The notes beneath the pieces are model-generated. The model saw only the letters and a program-made list of their open reading frames with translations. It had not been told where the DNA came from and ran no database searches. The position numbers were made by a program, and so were the translations under genes. From Allacma fusca (Eukaryota > Arthropoda > Collembola > Symphypleona > Sminthuridae): a stretch of DNA of 64,000 nucleotides. How positions within the stretch are numbered: position 1 is the stretch's first letter; each line of letters begins with the position of its first letter. Positions 45,159 to 57,035 of the stretch are shown piece by piece. The stretch lies in the NCBI GenBank assembly GCA_947179485.1, contig OX359245.1, positions 539,001-603,000 on the forward strand, read 5' to 3'.

Positions 45159-46279
45159 GTTACAATATACAAGTATCCAGGGTTGGCCATTTGAAAATTC
45201 CAAGGGCATTAACAGTAATTTGGTCATTTATTGAAATAAATGTTTAAGACATTTTAGAAATCCATGAAATTTTGAACAGTATCATTCTTGTATGTATGTA
45301 ATATTTATATTTCAATCAATTTGAGTATTGTTGATAATTGTGATGTTAAAAGCGAAGGCGTCTGTGCTTGGCTTATAAAGCTTTCATGAGGCTGCATTTG
45401 AGTCTAATTGAGTCTAACTTGGTCTAAAATTGCCCTCCAGACACCACAAATGTGAGAAAAAGTTTACCAATTTTTGTTTTGTAAACCTATACAAAATTAG
45501 TACTCAATCTTGCTCCTATGTTTACGCCCTGAGACCACAATATTTGACCTGCAAAAATTATGATCAACTAAAATTATCCATAATACTTTCTAAATGCTGT
45601 TCAAATATATTGTTTTGTAATTAAAGTTGTGTTAAAAGATTTTCGAGAAAAACATTTAGCCAGGAGAAATTTTTTTAGATGCTGTGAAAGTCGTAAAGCA
45701 AGTTTTTGATTATGGAGAGTTTGGTATATTAAATAATTCGTCCCAACTTGGTATCCTTACACCATACAATAATTGTTCGGTAACCAATTCACTAAAATGT
45801 ATTTCAATGCATTCATCTGGCTATCATTAGCATTTGAATTTCTTCATTGTTTATTAAATATTTTCCATAAGTGATTTTAAATGATTTTTTAAACAACTTG
45901 AAATAGGATGCCCTTAATTCTTAGGGAAAATGCCGAAATCTTAACAAATTGGAAATTTTTGGTATTTTCAAAAGGACATGTAAATATCGTCGAGCATTTA
46001 ATCAGCAAACCCTGCAGTACCCGAGTAATACCCGGGTACAAGCAATGGATACTCGGGTACGGGTACAATTTTTGGGTACATTACGGGTATTTTGGGAACG
46101 GGTAAATTGTGGGTACAGGTACTACATTTTTGTTTCACGTATGGGTACGGGTACTAAAAAAATTTACCCGGGTACTCGGGTATGGGTACGGATATAGGTA
46201 CAGCATTTCGAAGTATCCGATAAGTGGGTACGGGTACGGGTACACGGTTTCTGTACCCAGTCCGAGCACTGGTTGAAAG

Positions 46280-46754
46280 CATTATATGGGTTGAAGGGTT
46301 TGGAAAATTCCAGCATAAAATGATTAGCTTATTGTTAGACGTTTAAATGGAAAAATCTCCTTCAATTCAATTTATTTTTTTTAAATATAACTAATTCCCA
46401 CTGGATTAAGCGTGCACTCATAACGTAAAGCATAAAACTTTGGAATTTTCAACTAAAATGCAAAAATACAATTTGACCATTTCCTTGTTGCTCACAAATG
46501 AAATCACACTCGGATTTACAATGAACGGTAATACCGTTCAGCTCAAATTTACAGCCGGAGAGTTGGAATTGCAGGGATTATTATGGCAAAATCTCCCTCA
46601 ATTTTAAATACATGTATTTAACCACGAATTGGTAATCTGAACTATAATAATTATAGTTCAGATTACCAATTCGTATTATTTTTAATTTAATTTTTTATTC
46701 GTTCAATTATTCAAAAGAAAAGATACCGGAGAATTGGAAAATTGATTTAGGAGG
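46280..46754. other. Gene-free spacer with a perfect palindrome
   Basis: No gene. The only structure seen is the long palindrome at 46624-46674. Confidence 0.5.
46624..46674. repeat. Perfect palindrome, 25-bp arms, 1-base spacer
   Basis: The arm starting ACGAATTGGTAATCTGAAC is matched exactly by its complement ending GTTCAGATTACCAATTCGT. Such near-zero-spacer palindromes can extrude as cruciforms and are unstable, so an intact one is probably young. It is not a transcription terminator in any obvious gene context. Confidence 0.9.
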
Positions 46755-47465
46755 CATTGAGCTTAGGTGAAAACGAATTCGCCCCTCGAAACTCCTGACC
46801 ATGTAGATTTGCAAGACACTTCGAAATTTTCGATATTTCGAGAATCGATCGGATTTTGATACAAAATATACAATAATCCCTTCCGTTTATTTCTGAAGGA
46901 AAACATTGAATTTTATATTTCAGACAATTTATTTAGCAGGGAACATAAAAACGCATCTGCATAATAAAAATACGGCTAATACTGTAAATTGGTTTGCTGC
47001 AATTCTTTCAGAATTCAGGTTTGTCGGCATTTAAACTAAAATTGGGGTAGAAGGGTAATTTCCGAAAGTAAGTCCAAAACCTGCTGAATACTTCATCACG
47101 TTATTGTTAGGGTAAAATTGCAAAATGATTTTAAAAGAATAATGAGACACACCTGGCCCAAGTAAGAACCAAACCTGTAATATTTTTGAGTTACCTTATA
47201 TTTAAATATTTTGTAATATATATATATAAGTAGGATTTTTAAGTAGACAAATTTTTTTTTCTATTAGTAGTAACCACTGGCTTCGATGATAGCTCAATTT
47301 TTTGTTTTACAAACGTTTTAGTTAGTTTATGTTTGCATGAATTTTAAAGGCGTATTTTAAGGCAAAAATATTACCGCAGGAGATTAGAAACCACCAAACA
47401 ATGTTGCCTCACATCATTAAAGTTTATTTGAATATTATAAAAAGAATAAAATTTTCAGGATTTAT
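46755..47465. repeat. 711-bp repeat, copy 1
   Basis: Almost identical to 56087-56799 in the same orientation; visible differences are two extra bases in a TA run there and a few substitutions (CCGCAGG against CCACAGG, CATTAAAG against CAGTAAAG). Edges: CATTGAGCTTAGG on the left, CAGGATTTAT on the right. Its parts also match older relics at about 300-500 and 32215-32420. Non-coding. Confidence 0.93.
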
Positions 47466-47773
47466 ATTTCTACATACACATGACCAGACATGTGTAACCT
47501 CGTGTAGGTTTCCCATAAGCGACGTCCCGTGACGACCCGGTGACGTCACACAAGTGTCCCCTCGGGGTATTTCTGTGTTTTCTGTGAAATACTGTGTTTA
47601 AGGCAAAACCGACGACACGAATGGGTTCCATATCATACCAGGAGCTTAAATTAATTTTTAGGGCCCATTCGGGTAACCGGATACCAGGCCTAGGTTAGCA
47701 TGTTTAAATGACGATTACTGCCGTTTCTGTTGGCCAATCAGGACCAAACAAAATGCAAACCCACTTATTGCTT
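47466..47773. other. Gene-free spacer
   Basis: Less AT-rich than its surroundings, with several CG and GACGTC words (about 47520-47560: GCGACGTCCCGTGACGACC and GTGACGTCAC). No ORF or repeat partner was recognised. Confidence 0.4.
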
Positions 47774-47790
47774 ATAGTATGTTGCTTTAC

Positions 47791-49742
47791 AATCAATCAA
47801 TCAAGGCCAACCAAGGGCCAATTTATTGCATTCTCGGGCCTAACCCATAATGCATTTCTTTAGATACATAACATTTTGTTAATACAATCTATTAAATAGA
47901 ACATTATAGATCTTAAAGTATCCACATTACAATTAATTACAAATCGCAGCATTTAAATCATATCTCTTTTAATTTCATAGACGAATTACATATCACGTAG
48001 GAATGATAGGCCATATAGCCAGCATAGCGTTTCATTAGATATCATACATTTACCTTTTTAGATGAATATATCGCAGCCAAGTCTTAACTAGGCGTACATA
48101 AATGACTTCAAGATTATAAAAATACTAATGCGGCATGCTGGAGGGAACAACAACACAATCGCAATCTTTGAGAAACCCAACTAGGCTCCCACTTGGTCTA
48201 CTTTTGTTACACGGCTTGGTGACAGAAAGTATTTATACATCATGTTGTTAACGACATTTTAACATTGAAAATCATCCCTTATAAAGGTTCCATTAAAGCA
48301 AAGCAAAAAAAAAAATTTTTTTATGAGAATATGAAAACTAAGTTATTTCCATTTAGATTTGTAATATTTGAAAAAACCATGAGTTCCAGAAGATTAATTT
48401 TGAGTTTGTTACTCCCCTATCTCATTTACATGTGTGCGACGGTTGAGAAGATAGTTCAGTAGGGGCCCCTGGTTTCTTTTGCGGCAACCATTCCGAGCAT
48501 ATCCTTACTACTTGCCTTCCATCGGATTCGTAGAAAAATGTGTCCCCACTAGTGGGGTCGCTGATTCCAAGATATCGCCATGACTTCAAGCGCATTGTTT
48601 TGTTCGACGAGTCTACTGTCTTGGAACCCCATTCGTACAAGTGCTGTTTTATCCGTCGTTGCTCAAATGTCAGGTCCGGTTTAATTGCAAGCTTCGATTT
48701 ATTTAATTTAGAAACATTTTTCCATATTAGACCGCAATCATATTTGGAGCGAAACTTACATACAATAGAACAACTTCCATCCCTCCAGGGAATAGGGAAT
48801 ACATTCTCGACCCGAGTATTTACGCCTGTTACACGTAGAAGTTCGGAGATAATGCTGTCAACGTCTTCCTTCTTTGGCCGCACAGGTAGATTAGTTCCAG
48901 TTATAATAATTCCTCTCGCATTGTCCGGGTTCTTCATTTCCAACATGTCATTTTTCAAGTGAACAAGCTCAGTGTTCAGGCTGGCGGAGTTATCAGCAAC
49001 CGCCCGTTCAAGTATTTCCATTCTTACGTTCTGATTGTCAAATGAATTTGTTAGGGACTGGATATTCTCCTTTACAGTTGCAGATTCTTTGATTAATATG
49101 GCCAGAGAAGCGTTGGTTTTCTTTGAGCTCTCCTGTATATCCTTCTGTAGATCCTTTATGGTTTTCATGATCATTCCAGGGTCGTCCGCTTCGCCCTTTA
49201 ATTTGACAGCTTCTCCTCTATCACCTCTCCTCAGTACTCTTCCTTCACGGGCCGTTCGGGATAAAGATGAACTATCGTCCGTGTCCGCGATTATCGGGTC
49301 ACCTTTTAAATTCAGAGGTTTGGTAGTATTGTGTGGCTTTTTATTGTTCATATCAGTCATGATTTGAGTGCAAGATGTGGATATATTATATACAAAAACT
49401 TGCCTTAGCCTTAGCCCGGTTTACACCTCAAACTTTTGCACTTTTTGCCAACGAATAATTAGTACGAGTACCCTGGTGTAACCGGGCAGTTGCAGGTCCA
49501 GCGGTTGAGGTAGAAGGAATTACTTGTACAAAATATTACTACTCTTAAATATTGCCGCACCCTAACTATGTACATGAAAGCAGTTATGTGGGGGAAATAT
49601 GGCGGAAACTGAGAAACTGTGAGAGCTGCTCGTGTTTTGTCTTGAAGTACCTTATTTGAATGTCAATACTTGGAGTTATCTTAAGAGATAAGGGAGCAAC
49701 CTTTTTTTCGTGTTGCTTCTTTCAGTGTCAATCTGGAACTCA
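47791..49742 (-). mobile_element. ORF1-only retroposon (half-LINE)
   Basis: 1952-bp insertion flanked by a 17-bp target duplication ATAGTATGTTGCTTTAC (47774-47790 and 49743-49759), the signature of target-primed reverse transcription. On the minus strand it has a 382-bp leader, one 312-codon ORF (49360-48422), a ~630-bp 3' region and a short tail CTTGATTGATTGATT instead of poly(A). There is no reverse transcriptase or endonuclease. The last ~55 bp resemble the end of the truncated LINE at 38209-39008. The layout parallels mammalian HAL1 half-LINEs, inferred here to be mobilised in trans. Confidence 0.85.
48422..49360 (-). CDS. LINE ORF1-like RNA-binding protein
   Basis: 312 residues, ATG at 49360, TGA at 48422. 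A basic, low-complexity N-terminus (1-60) is followed by a coiled coil at about 62-143 with regular heptads (IKDLQKDIQESSKK and ILERAVADNSASLN regions). Next is an RRM-like segment at about 149-207, opening GIIITGTNLP and containing GSCSIVCKFRSK. The C-terminal domain has a KSKLAIKPDLTFEQRRIK stretch, resembling the end of L1 ORF1p and of baculovirus FP-like proteins. This order is that of LINE ORF1 chaperones, which form trimers on their own RNA. The frame is intact, so the insertion is fairly recent or the protein is kept. The assignment is by pattern, not by alignment. Confidence 0.75.
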   Translation of the reverse strand: MTDMNNKKPHNTTKPLNLKGDPIIADTDDSSSLSRTAREGRVLRRGDRGEAVKLKGEADDPGMIMKTIKDLQKDIQESSKKTNASLAILIKESATVKENIQSLTNSFDNQNVRMEILERAVADNSASLNTELVHLKNDMLEMKNPDNARGIIITGTNLPVRPKKEDVDSIISELLRVTGVNTRVENVFPIPWRDGSCSIVCKFRSKYDCGLIWKNVSKLNKSKLAIKPDLTFEQRRIKQHLYEWGSKTVDSSNKTMRLKSWRYLGISDPTSGDTFFYESDGRQVVRICSEWLPQKKPGAPTELSSQPSHTCK

Positions 49743-49791
49743 ATAGTATGTTGCTTTACTATTAATGTAAATATCCGGCGGGTACTGGAAC

Positions 49792-50040
49792 CGGGTTATA
49801 CAATACCCGATATTCACAAATATTAAATAGCTCGTGATTTTCACTGGAGCAGTATGTTTTAATGCTTGTTAGGCGCCAGGTTATCTTCGTGCTAATGACG
49901 TCCGGGCATTTCACTCGGGTAATGCAATACACGATATTCAAAAATATTACAGAACTTATGATTTTCACTGGAACAATATTTTTTAATGCTTGTTAGGCGT
50001 CAGGTTATCTTCGGGCTAATGACGTCCGGGCATTTCACTT
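49792..50040. repeat. Tandem duplication, two units of 124 bp
   Basis: CGGGTTATACAATACCCGAT at 49792 recurs as CGGGTAATGCAATACACGAT at 49916, and TCCGGGCATTTCACT at 49901 recurs at 50025, giving a 124-bp period. The units differ by roughly 10 percent. No ORF. Confidence 0.9.
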
Positions 50041-50337
50041 CGCACTTTTTTTTGAAATGGAGGGAGGAATTCCACCAACACACTTGCAATTTTATTTTAT
50101 TGAAATATGAAAGTGCAGTATGTTGTGTCAAATAAAAACACCTTACGAGTGTCCTGCTTAAAGTTACCAATAAATAACGCCATATTCTTCTAGCGGTGCA
50201 ATTTAATACTTCTCTGGGATCTTAACAGAGGTGCAGTGTGTACCCTCTGTACCTCGGGGTTTACCGCCCGGCTAAACCACCTGTGAAATTTGTCGAATAT
50301 TCAAAACCCATCTTTTAGCCTTGTATAATTCAATCGT
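50041..50337. other. Gene-free spacer
   Basis: Nothing recognised. It contains a GC-richer patch around 50221-50285 (CCTCTGTACCTCGGGGTTTA) without coding potential. Confidence 0.4.
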
Positions 50338-50465
50338 TCCGACGTCCGTCGGCGTCGGCCAACTTGTGCGAAACGTCGGTTGTCGGACGTCGGCTAAGTT
50401 GAAGATGGAGCCGACGTACGACGTCTGACTTGTCCCGACGTTCGTCGGGCGCCGGCTTACTTGAG
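50338..50465. repeat. GTCGGC-word array, element fragment
   Basis: Degenerate array of GACGTCGGC and CCGACGTC words in both orientations, from TTCCGACGTCCGTCGGCGTC to CGGGCGCCGGCTTAC, much richer in GC than its surroundings. It looks like a small member or decayed relic of the word-arm elements, but no tips or target duplication were found. Confidence 0.5.
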
Positions 50466-50479
50466 GTTTCCCACTAAGT

Positions 50480-53400
50480 TCTTATTATAGTAAATTTTCT
50501 GCATGGTGGTTTCCACTTAGATAGCCTTCCCTTTATACTGGCTCAGTTAAATTTTCCCTAGGAATATATTCAATTTACAGAGTAGAAAAATATAGTGGCA
50601 TTTCCATGTATTGGCAAGTATTTTGGACAGAAGCAAGTGCTTAATTATTTAACTAGTATTCCTGTTTCCCATCATGAAATTTTTCTGATTAAATATTTTA
50701 AGTCATTTCCAGCAAAAAAATTAAATTCCTGGTGGGAGATTTTAAAACTAATTTCTTGCTGTCGTTACTCCGCAGCGTCTGTCTGCAAAATAATATTCAA
50801 TTGCTTTTATGTGATGTTCCTTCGACGGAAATTTCTGATTTTTTTTTGTCAATCAACTCATGCTACTAGATTTATCTTTGGCACGTCCAGCCTGTTGTAA
50901 CAGAAAAATACATTTAGTGGCGTCAAAACATACTTTTTGAAACAGTTTTACAACACGTTGAAGCAATCCAATTTTGTATAACAAATGCTCAACTCCATTA
51001 TATCTATGTTTCTGAAGTAAAACTTGGAATTCATTATTTTAGGCAATTTATTTGACAGAGAACATAGACAAATATCTGAAGAGCAAAAACACGGTTGCCA
51101 AAACAGTTTGTTGCAATTCTTCAGAATTCGGGCTTGCCGGAATTTTAACTGAAGCTAGAATAGAATGAAAATTTAAAAGAGCAGTTCAAATCCTGCTGAA
51201 TAATTCACCCCTTTAATGTTGCTTTTATTCATACTCTGGTTGTCAGCTCCTGCATCTATGCCATGATTGGGGTGACACTAACTCATGAAATTTGTTTTCC
51301 CAGATTCGAATTTACTTCCGCAATTTAGATTCCAGCCTTTCAAAAACATTCAAAACGGGTAAACAGTAAATCCCGAATATCCCGTCTGAAGCTTTACGTT
51401 TGTCGATGTAGTCTTTAATTTTGTTACTGTTTTGCACCGACGTCCGTAAATACCGTCCTTAAAATTCTACTACTGCGTTTGTAACTTGAGCTAAGAAATA
51501 TTTGAACTGGCGTCGAATCTCGAAGTTTAACATACGATTCTTACTTATTGAAATTGATACTCAAATTCTGACATCAAAATTGCTCACTGTTATTTTAAAT
51601 TGTAAAGCTGAAGAAACGAATCCTAAAAATAAGGGAACCCTTCTTATCCTGCATCAAAAAATCAAATGAGCCTATATATATTTGCCTATATTTAAAATTT
51701 GGAGTATTTATTCCTTTCCCGTTTAAAATGATTTTCTCGGTTAGTATTTTTGCACCCTATTTACTACCCAACTCGGATTTTGGAAGAGTCTGCTGAATCC
51801 TATAAGTAAGCCTATTTCCTGGTAAATAGTATATGTGACCATACATATGTGCTCTCAATCATTTCCATGGAATTAGGAAGGCAGGAACCTCTTTGAAATA
51901 TAATATAATCCAAAAATCCGTGGATAGAATTGATTAAATTAAATATTTTTAATAAAACAATTTATTAACAAATATGCGTATATATAATATGCAATATGCG
52001 ATTGGAATAGAGGTAAATGGACCTTTTATCAGGGTGACCCTATGGTGAGGGTTAGGGTAGGAAAAAGGTGTTAAGAAAAGGTGTTGGGAAAGTCTTCTCC
52101 AACAGAATAGGGATTTCGTCTCTTAATTTTATCTTTTTCTAGCTTAATTTTATAACAGTCCGTATAACCGTATGTCATATAGGAAGGCAAAACGTACCAC
52201 CCTTTTTCAGATTCTATGGCAATTACAAAATTTAGGTTATTTTGAGAGGGATTTGAGAGAATACTGTATTTAGCAAAATTTATGTATTCACACATTCTAT
52301 CATACTCTCTGCTAAGAATGCTTAGAAAAAAAAATTGTCGCTTCTCCTATTTGCAATTGAATGCAGCATTGACGTCGTACAAGGGATTTAGTCCCAAAAC
52401 TAATGTCGAATTTAAATGTAGAGTGTTACCAGTGTTTGTTATTGTAATTTCTAGACACTACTGTAATTCGTATTATGAACGGAGGTTGGCTCATAAAATA
52501 TTTACAAGTCAGTTGCATATAGAATAGTCTCGAGCAATTCAGGCTCAATACTGAAAGCAGAAAACACCAAGGATAGAACAGGAGGTTACTCTAATTGTAA
52601 GTTTTGAAATTATATACGTTTTCATACAATTCTATTAAACTAAGTTAGCTCAATAAGTGATTTCAGAATTCTGGTGTTACAAATTGTTTAATTATTTGTT
52701 TCAACTTCTTCAAATCGATGCGGATCCAGGTACTTATTCCACTTACAAGAACAAATACCGTCTCTTTTCTAACAAGGTCAACAATCTGTTTGTTTTATTA
52801 GATGGAGGTAGCTTTTATGACTGTCATGAAATTTTAAAACGTAAAGTGTATGCTTTTTCCCTACCCGATATATACCTTCGGTTGCGGCTGGATTTATTAA
52901 ATACTTCTTAATCCCCGACTACATAATATGTAGATACTTCTTGCTGCTTCATCTAAATTGTCAACCTGTGTTTAAAAGCCTAAACAAAATATCAAGCGAA
53001 ATTGTCAGTGGCACCTTGAAACATTGTAAATTATAGGTTAAAATATCGGCATGTACGATTTAATAATGTATTAAATATTTTCTAAACCAAGATCCACTAA
53101 TAAAATATATGCAGTGGTGTACAAGCTAAATTTTATATAATATTTTTTCGTTGAAAATGGTAAGTAAAATTATATGGTTCTAATTAGGAAGTAACAAAGT
53201 TAACATACCGTGTGCCCGGATTTACCAGTTTGTTTGGAAATATTAACTTGTTCAATTTTAGGAAATAATCATTTCTGATTTCTCCAAGACCGTGATGAGA
53301 TATGAAATTATTTTAAGAGGTAATTGGTTATTAGGTGGTGAATTGTTTTCTTGTGTAAAGAAACATTTTTGGAAATGTTAACCCATCTGGAGTTATTTAC

Positions 53401-56086
53401 TACAGAATTACAGCTATTGCTTCGACAGTATCTTTCCCCAGAAGTTTTAAGTTGTAATGGAAAAGTAACACTGACCTTGTGAGGACACCTTCTGAACTCC
53501 GCCTTAATAACCCATCCAGTGGCGTGAAAGCTCAGGTCGTTCTTAAATTGTATTGGGTGTAGCGTCCATACAACAACTCTGCTTGTTCGTGTGCCCGTGA
53601 TACGTTCAAACAAATTACGGCCAAAATAATGCACCGATTTTGCTCAGATTTTGCCCACCTCCACTTCAGCATAAAATCTTGGAGGAATTCAGTATAGGTT
53701 AAAATCGGTGAGCAGTTTTTGAAAATAGAATTGACTAGATTACCAAAGGTTCTAAGGAGAGAAGTTTGGGTTGAACTGATACACTCTTGGTGAGGTCATA
53801 GAAAGAATTATTACAGATAATCAAGGCTAGCAGCTATCATATCGTCCAAATAATAAAAAGTATATTCTTTCTGTACCAGATTTTTAAATACAGAATTTGT
53901 GGAAATTAACCCAATAAACTTATGCCTGAAGACTGTTCAACAGTTCTGAAAAACATTTAAGGCGGCGTGATTGCTATAAATCTTAAAACATGCGTTACTC
54001 GATTTTAAAAATAATTCGTCACTGGTGCTCGACTTTAGCGAGAGAGTTACTGTCATGAATACATTGAAATTACACTGAAAGACTGAAAATAGTTGCCGCC
54101 TTTCTTGCAACAATATTAGCGACATAATGTTGAAACGCGTCTTTTCCTGTAATCAAAGCGTTCAATCAAAAATTGTGTGACCAGTTCTAATAATTGTAGC
54201 AAAGTTGTCCAGCAAAATGCATATTAACTAAGAGAATTTCAAGACAAGGCTGGCTAACACGCATTTGGTCTATTTAAATAGTTTAATTCACCATTTTAAA
54301 AGCACCATATCGTTGGCTAAATTATTAAAAGTACCATCTTTATTGGAGGTCAAAAATAAAAAGCAAAAGTTACGAAATGAAAATGGTACCTTTTAAAATT
54401 TATCCAGCAATATATAGACTTTATTTATCACAACATTTAGTTATTTTAAAAAACATTTATACCCCGCAACATCAGATTAATTTAAAACAAATTAAACAAT
54501 TCTGAAATTTATTTTCTGTCAACCGACCTACAGTCATCCTAACATTATTTAAAAACAGCTGATCCGATATTGACTCGGAATTATGCTAACGATGCTAACA
54601 TAAATTGGATTAGCTTATTTTTGTGGATGGGTTATAAAACTCCATGTCAGTTTCCATATGATTTTTGTTTATTGTCAGTACAGATAAAGCCACTCCAGCA
54701 ATGAGGTTACTAGAGTTAGATATTTACGAAATGTTGTAACAGTAATAATGTAATATTAAGAGCTTTCTGAAATAGGCTAATCATCAATTAATCATTTCAT
54801 GTTAATATTTCTTAGCTGTTTGGGTATTTTATGTAATAATTCTGTGTAATTACTGTAAAAAATAGAACTTCTAGGGTATCTGTATATAAAATATTATTGT
54901 TGTATTCAAATTATTGTTACCATTAAAATTCATTGCTGCCAGACATCCCATCCGCCTCGGCGGATGGCTTGATTGCTAGTAAATCTTAAAACATGCGTTA
55001 TCTCTTGTTTTTTTTTCAGCTTTTCCAGTCGTTTAAAATAATTGCACAATAAAACCATTATCCGTTATTCATCCCCAACGTTTTGCGAAGTTTGTTGCAT
55101 TTAAAATGAAACCCGTAATTCATGTATCTATACATTTTCAAAAATACGCCTTCATTGTCACTTCCTCAACCGGATTCGTATTTTAAAGGAGAAGGTTCAA
55201 CGGTTTGTGACAGCTAATTTAATAATTCTCTTGAACATTAAATTACCCTTGACAAGGAATTTTTAAATTCTGTCAAATAAACTCATTAGAACTAACAGAA
55301 AATCCGGAATGCATACATTTTATGATATTACTTGTGCACATAATACCTTTTGCAATTAACTCAGGTTGAATCATTTCGATAACCTTTGGAAATGTTAGCA
55401 GTGGCGTCAAATTTAAGGAAAACATTTGCTGCAATATTAGTGACAAACATTTAGGGAATTCACTGAAAAAAAACAGTACCTGAAAATAAAATTATATTTT
55501 TTCATAAATCTGAAATTGATCTGAACTTTAAAACGTAAGGAGCATATTTTGTCCCTACCCAAACCTTGCAAGATTGGATTTATTAAATACATCTTTATCC
55601 CCGACTATTACTATGTATTTGTTGCGGGTTCATCTTAAATTTAACCAGTGAATCCAGCCACTGCCTGCGTCTGTGGATAACCCTGTGGATTTCCCAATAA
55701 CAACATCGACGCAGTCTACTGGCTTCATTCGCTAGTATTATATTATTCGATATAATGGAATGATCTCGGTTCTGACCTTGTGGACACAAAAACGTCCATG
55801 CTATTTAACTAAACTGAAAATCAATTTCGGCAACACAGCCTCCTGACCACGTGGGTGTGCAAACCACTTCAAATTTTCCAATTTTAAGTTATTTTTTTAA
55901 AAATTAGGACAATAATTAAAATTAATACTTAAGCTTCAAATTTGGTTTACAAGTTCCCCTGAGCTTGTGAATGATCTAACAACAACTTCGAATATCCCAG
56001 TTTTCCACAATTCCAAAAATTATAGGAAACTTCTCAACAAACGGAATCCTAGAGCGATCTCTGTTTTGACCCATTGGCTTCTATAC
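50480..56086. repeat. Long gene-free tract of ancient repeats
   Basis: No gene seen. About 50485-50620 pairs with 31400-31540; 50890-51210 with 31800-32040 and 46920-47100; 51500-51600 with 63860-63940; 52640-52710 with 39150-39220; 53189-53325 with 37008-37145; 55830-56086 is an inverted copy of the 13040-13385 family. The GGCGTGAAAG-type core recurs at 50915, 53522, 53962 and 55405. Frames of 60-108 codons here have no domains. Confidence 0.55.
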
Positions 56087-56799
56087 CATTGAGCTTAGGT
56101 GAAAACGAATTCGCCCCTCGAAACTCCTGACCATGTAGATTTGCAAGACACTTCGAAATTTTCGATATTTCGAGAATCGATCGGATTTTGATACAAAATA
56201 TACAATAATCCCTTCCGTTTATTTCTGAAGGAAAACATTGAATTTTATATTTCAGACAATTTATTTAGCAGGGAACATAAAAACGCATCTGCATAATAAA
56301 AATACGGCTAATACTGTAAATTGGTTTGCTGCAATTCTTTCAGAATTCAGGTTTGTCGGCATTTAAACTAAAATTGGGGTAGAAGGGTAATTTCCGAAAG
56401 TAAGTCCAAAACCTGCTGAATACTTCATCACGTTATTGTTAGGGTAAAATTGCAAAATGATTTTAAAAGAATAATGAGACACACCTGGCCCAAGTAAGAA
56501 CCAAACCTGTAATATTTTTGAGTTACCTTATATTTAAATATTTTGTAATATATATATATATAAGTAGGATTTTTAAGTAGACAAATTTTTTTTTCTATTA
56601 GTAGTAACCACTGGCTTCGATGATAGCTCAATTTTTTGTTTTACAAACGTTTTAGTTAGTTTATGTTTGCATGAATTTTAAAGGCGTATTTTAAGGCAAA
56701 AATATTACCACAGGAGATTAGAAACCACCAAACAATGTTGCCTCACATCAGTAAAGTTTATTTGAATATTATAAAAAGAATAAAATTTTCAGGATTTAT
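56087..56799. repeat. 711-bp repeat, copy 2
   Basis: Partner of 46755-47465, 9.3 kb away in the same orientation. The neighbouring sequence on both sides differs from that of copy 1, so this is a repeat copy and not a large segmental duplication. No terminal inverted repeats are obvious. Confidence 0.93.
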
Positions 56800-57035
56800 C
56801 CTTTCCAACATTTCGGTGAGTGTATATTTATTGCTTGAGGTACTTACAAATATTTAAAAATTCTTGAGATTAACAATGAGCAGGTAATATAGGTACAGTT
56901 TGGATAATTACCAGTTCTTCAAATTTGGGTATTTTGACATTGATAGTGAAATTGGAACACGATATGCAATATTAATTTGTTTAATTTTGATGTGGAGACA
57001 GATCTTTAACACATACTCTCGTTGTCTCTTCCATC

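Larger units (their letters stand above)
40551..46271. mobile_element. hAT-like element with GTACCCG-word arms, host of three insertions
   Basis: Tips CAGTGCTCGGACTGGGTAC and GTACCCAGTCCGAGCACTG are perfect over 19 bp; target duplication GTTGAAAG at 40543-40550 and 46272-46279. Arms (to about 40832 and from about 46010) are GTACGGGTA and TACCCGGGTA arrays. The interior holds elements at 40833-41776, 42068-43833 and 43890-45158. Second member of the family at 29961, with a different interior. No transposase visible. Confidence 0.9.

Noticed and set aside
45175..46000. Left end CAGGGTTGGCCATTTG of a further hAT-like element at 45180
   Set aside because: No matching right tip or target duplication was found before the right arm of the surrounding GTACCCG element.
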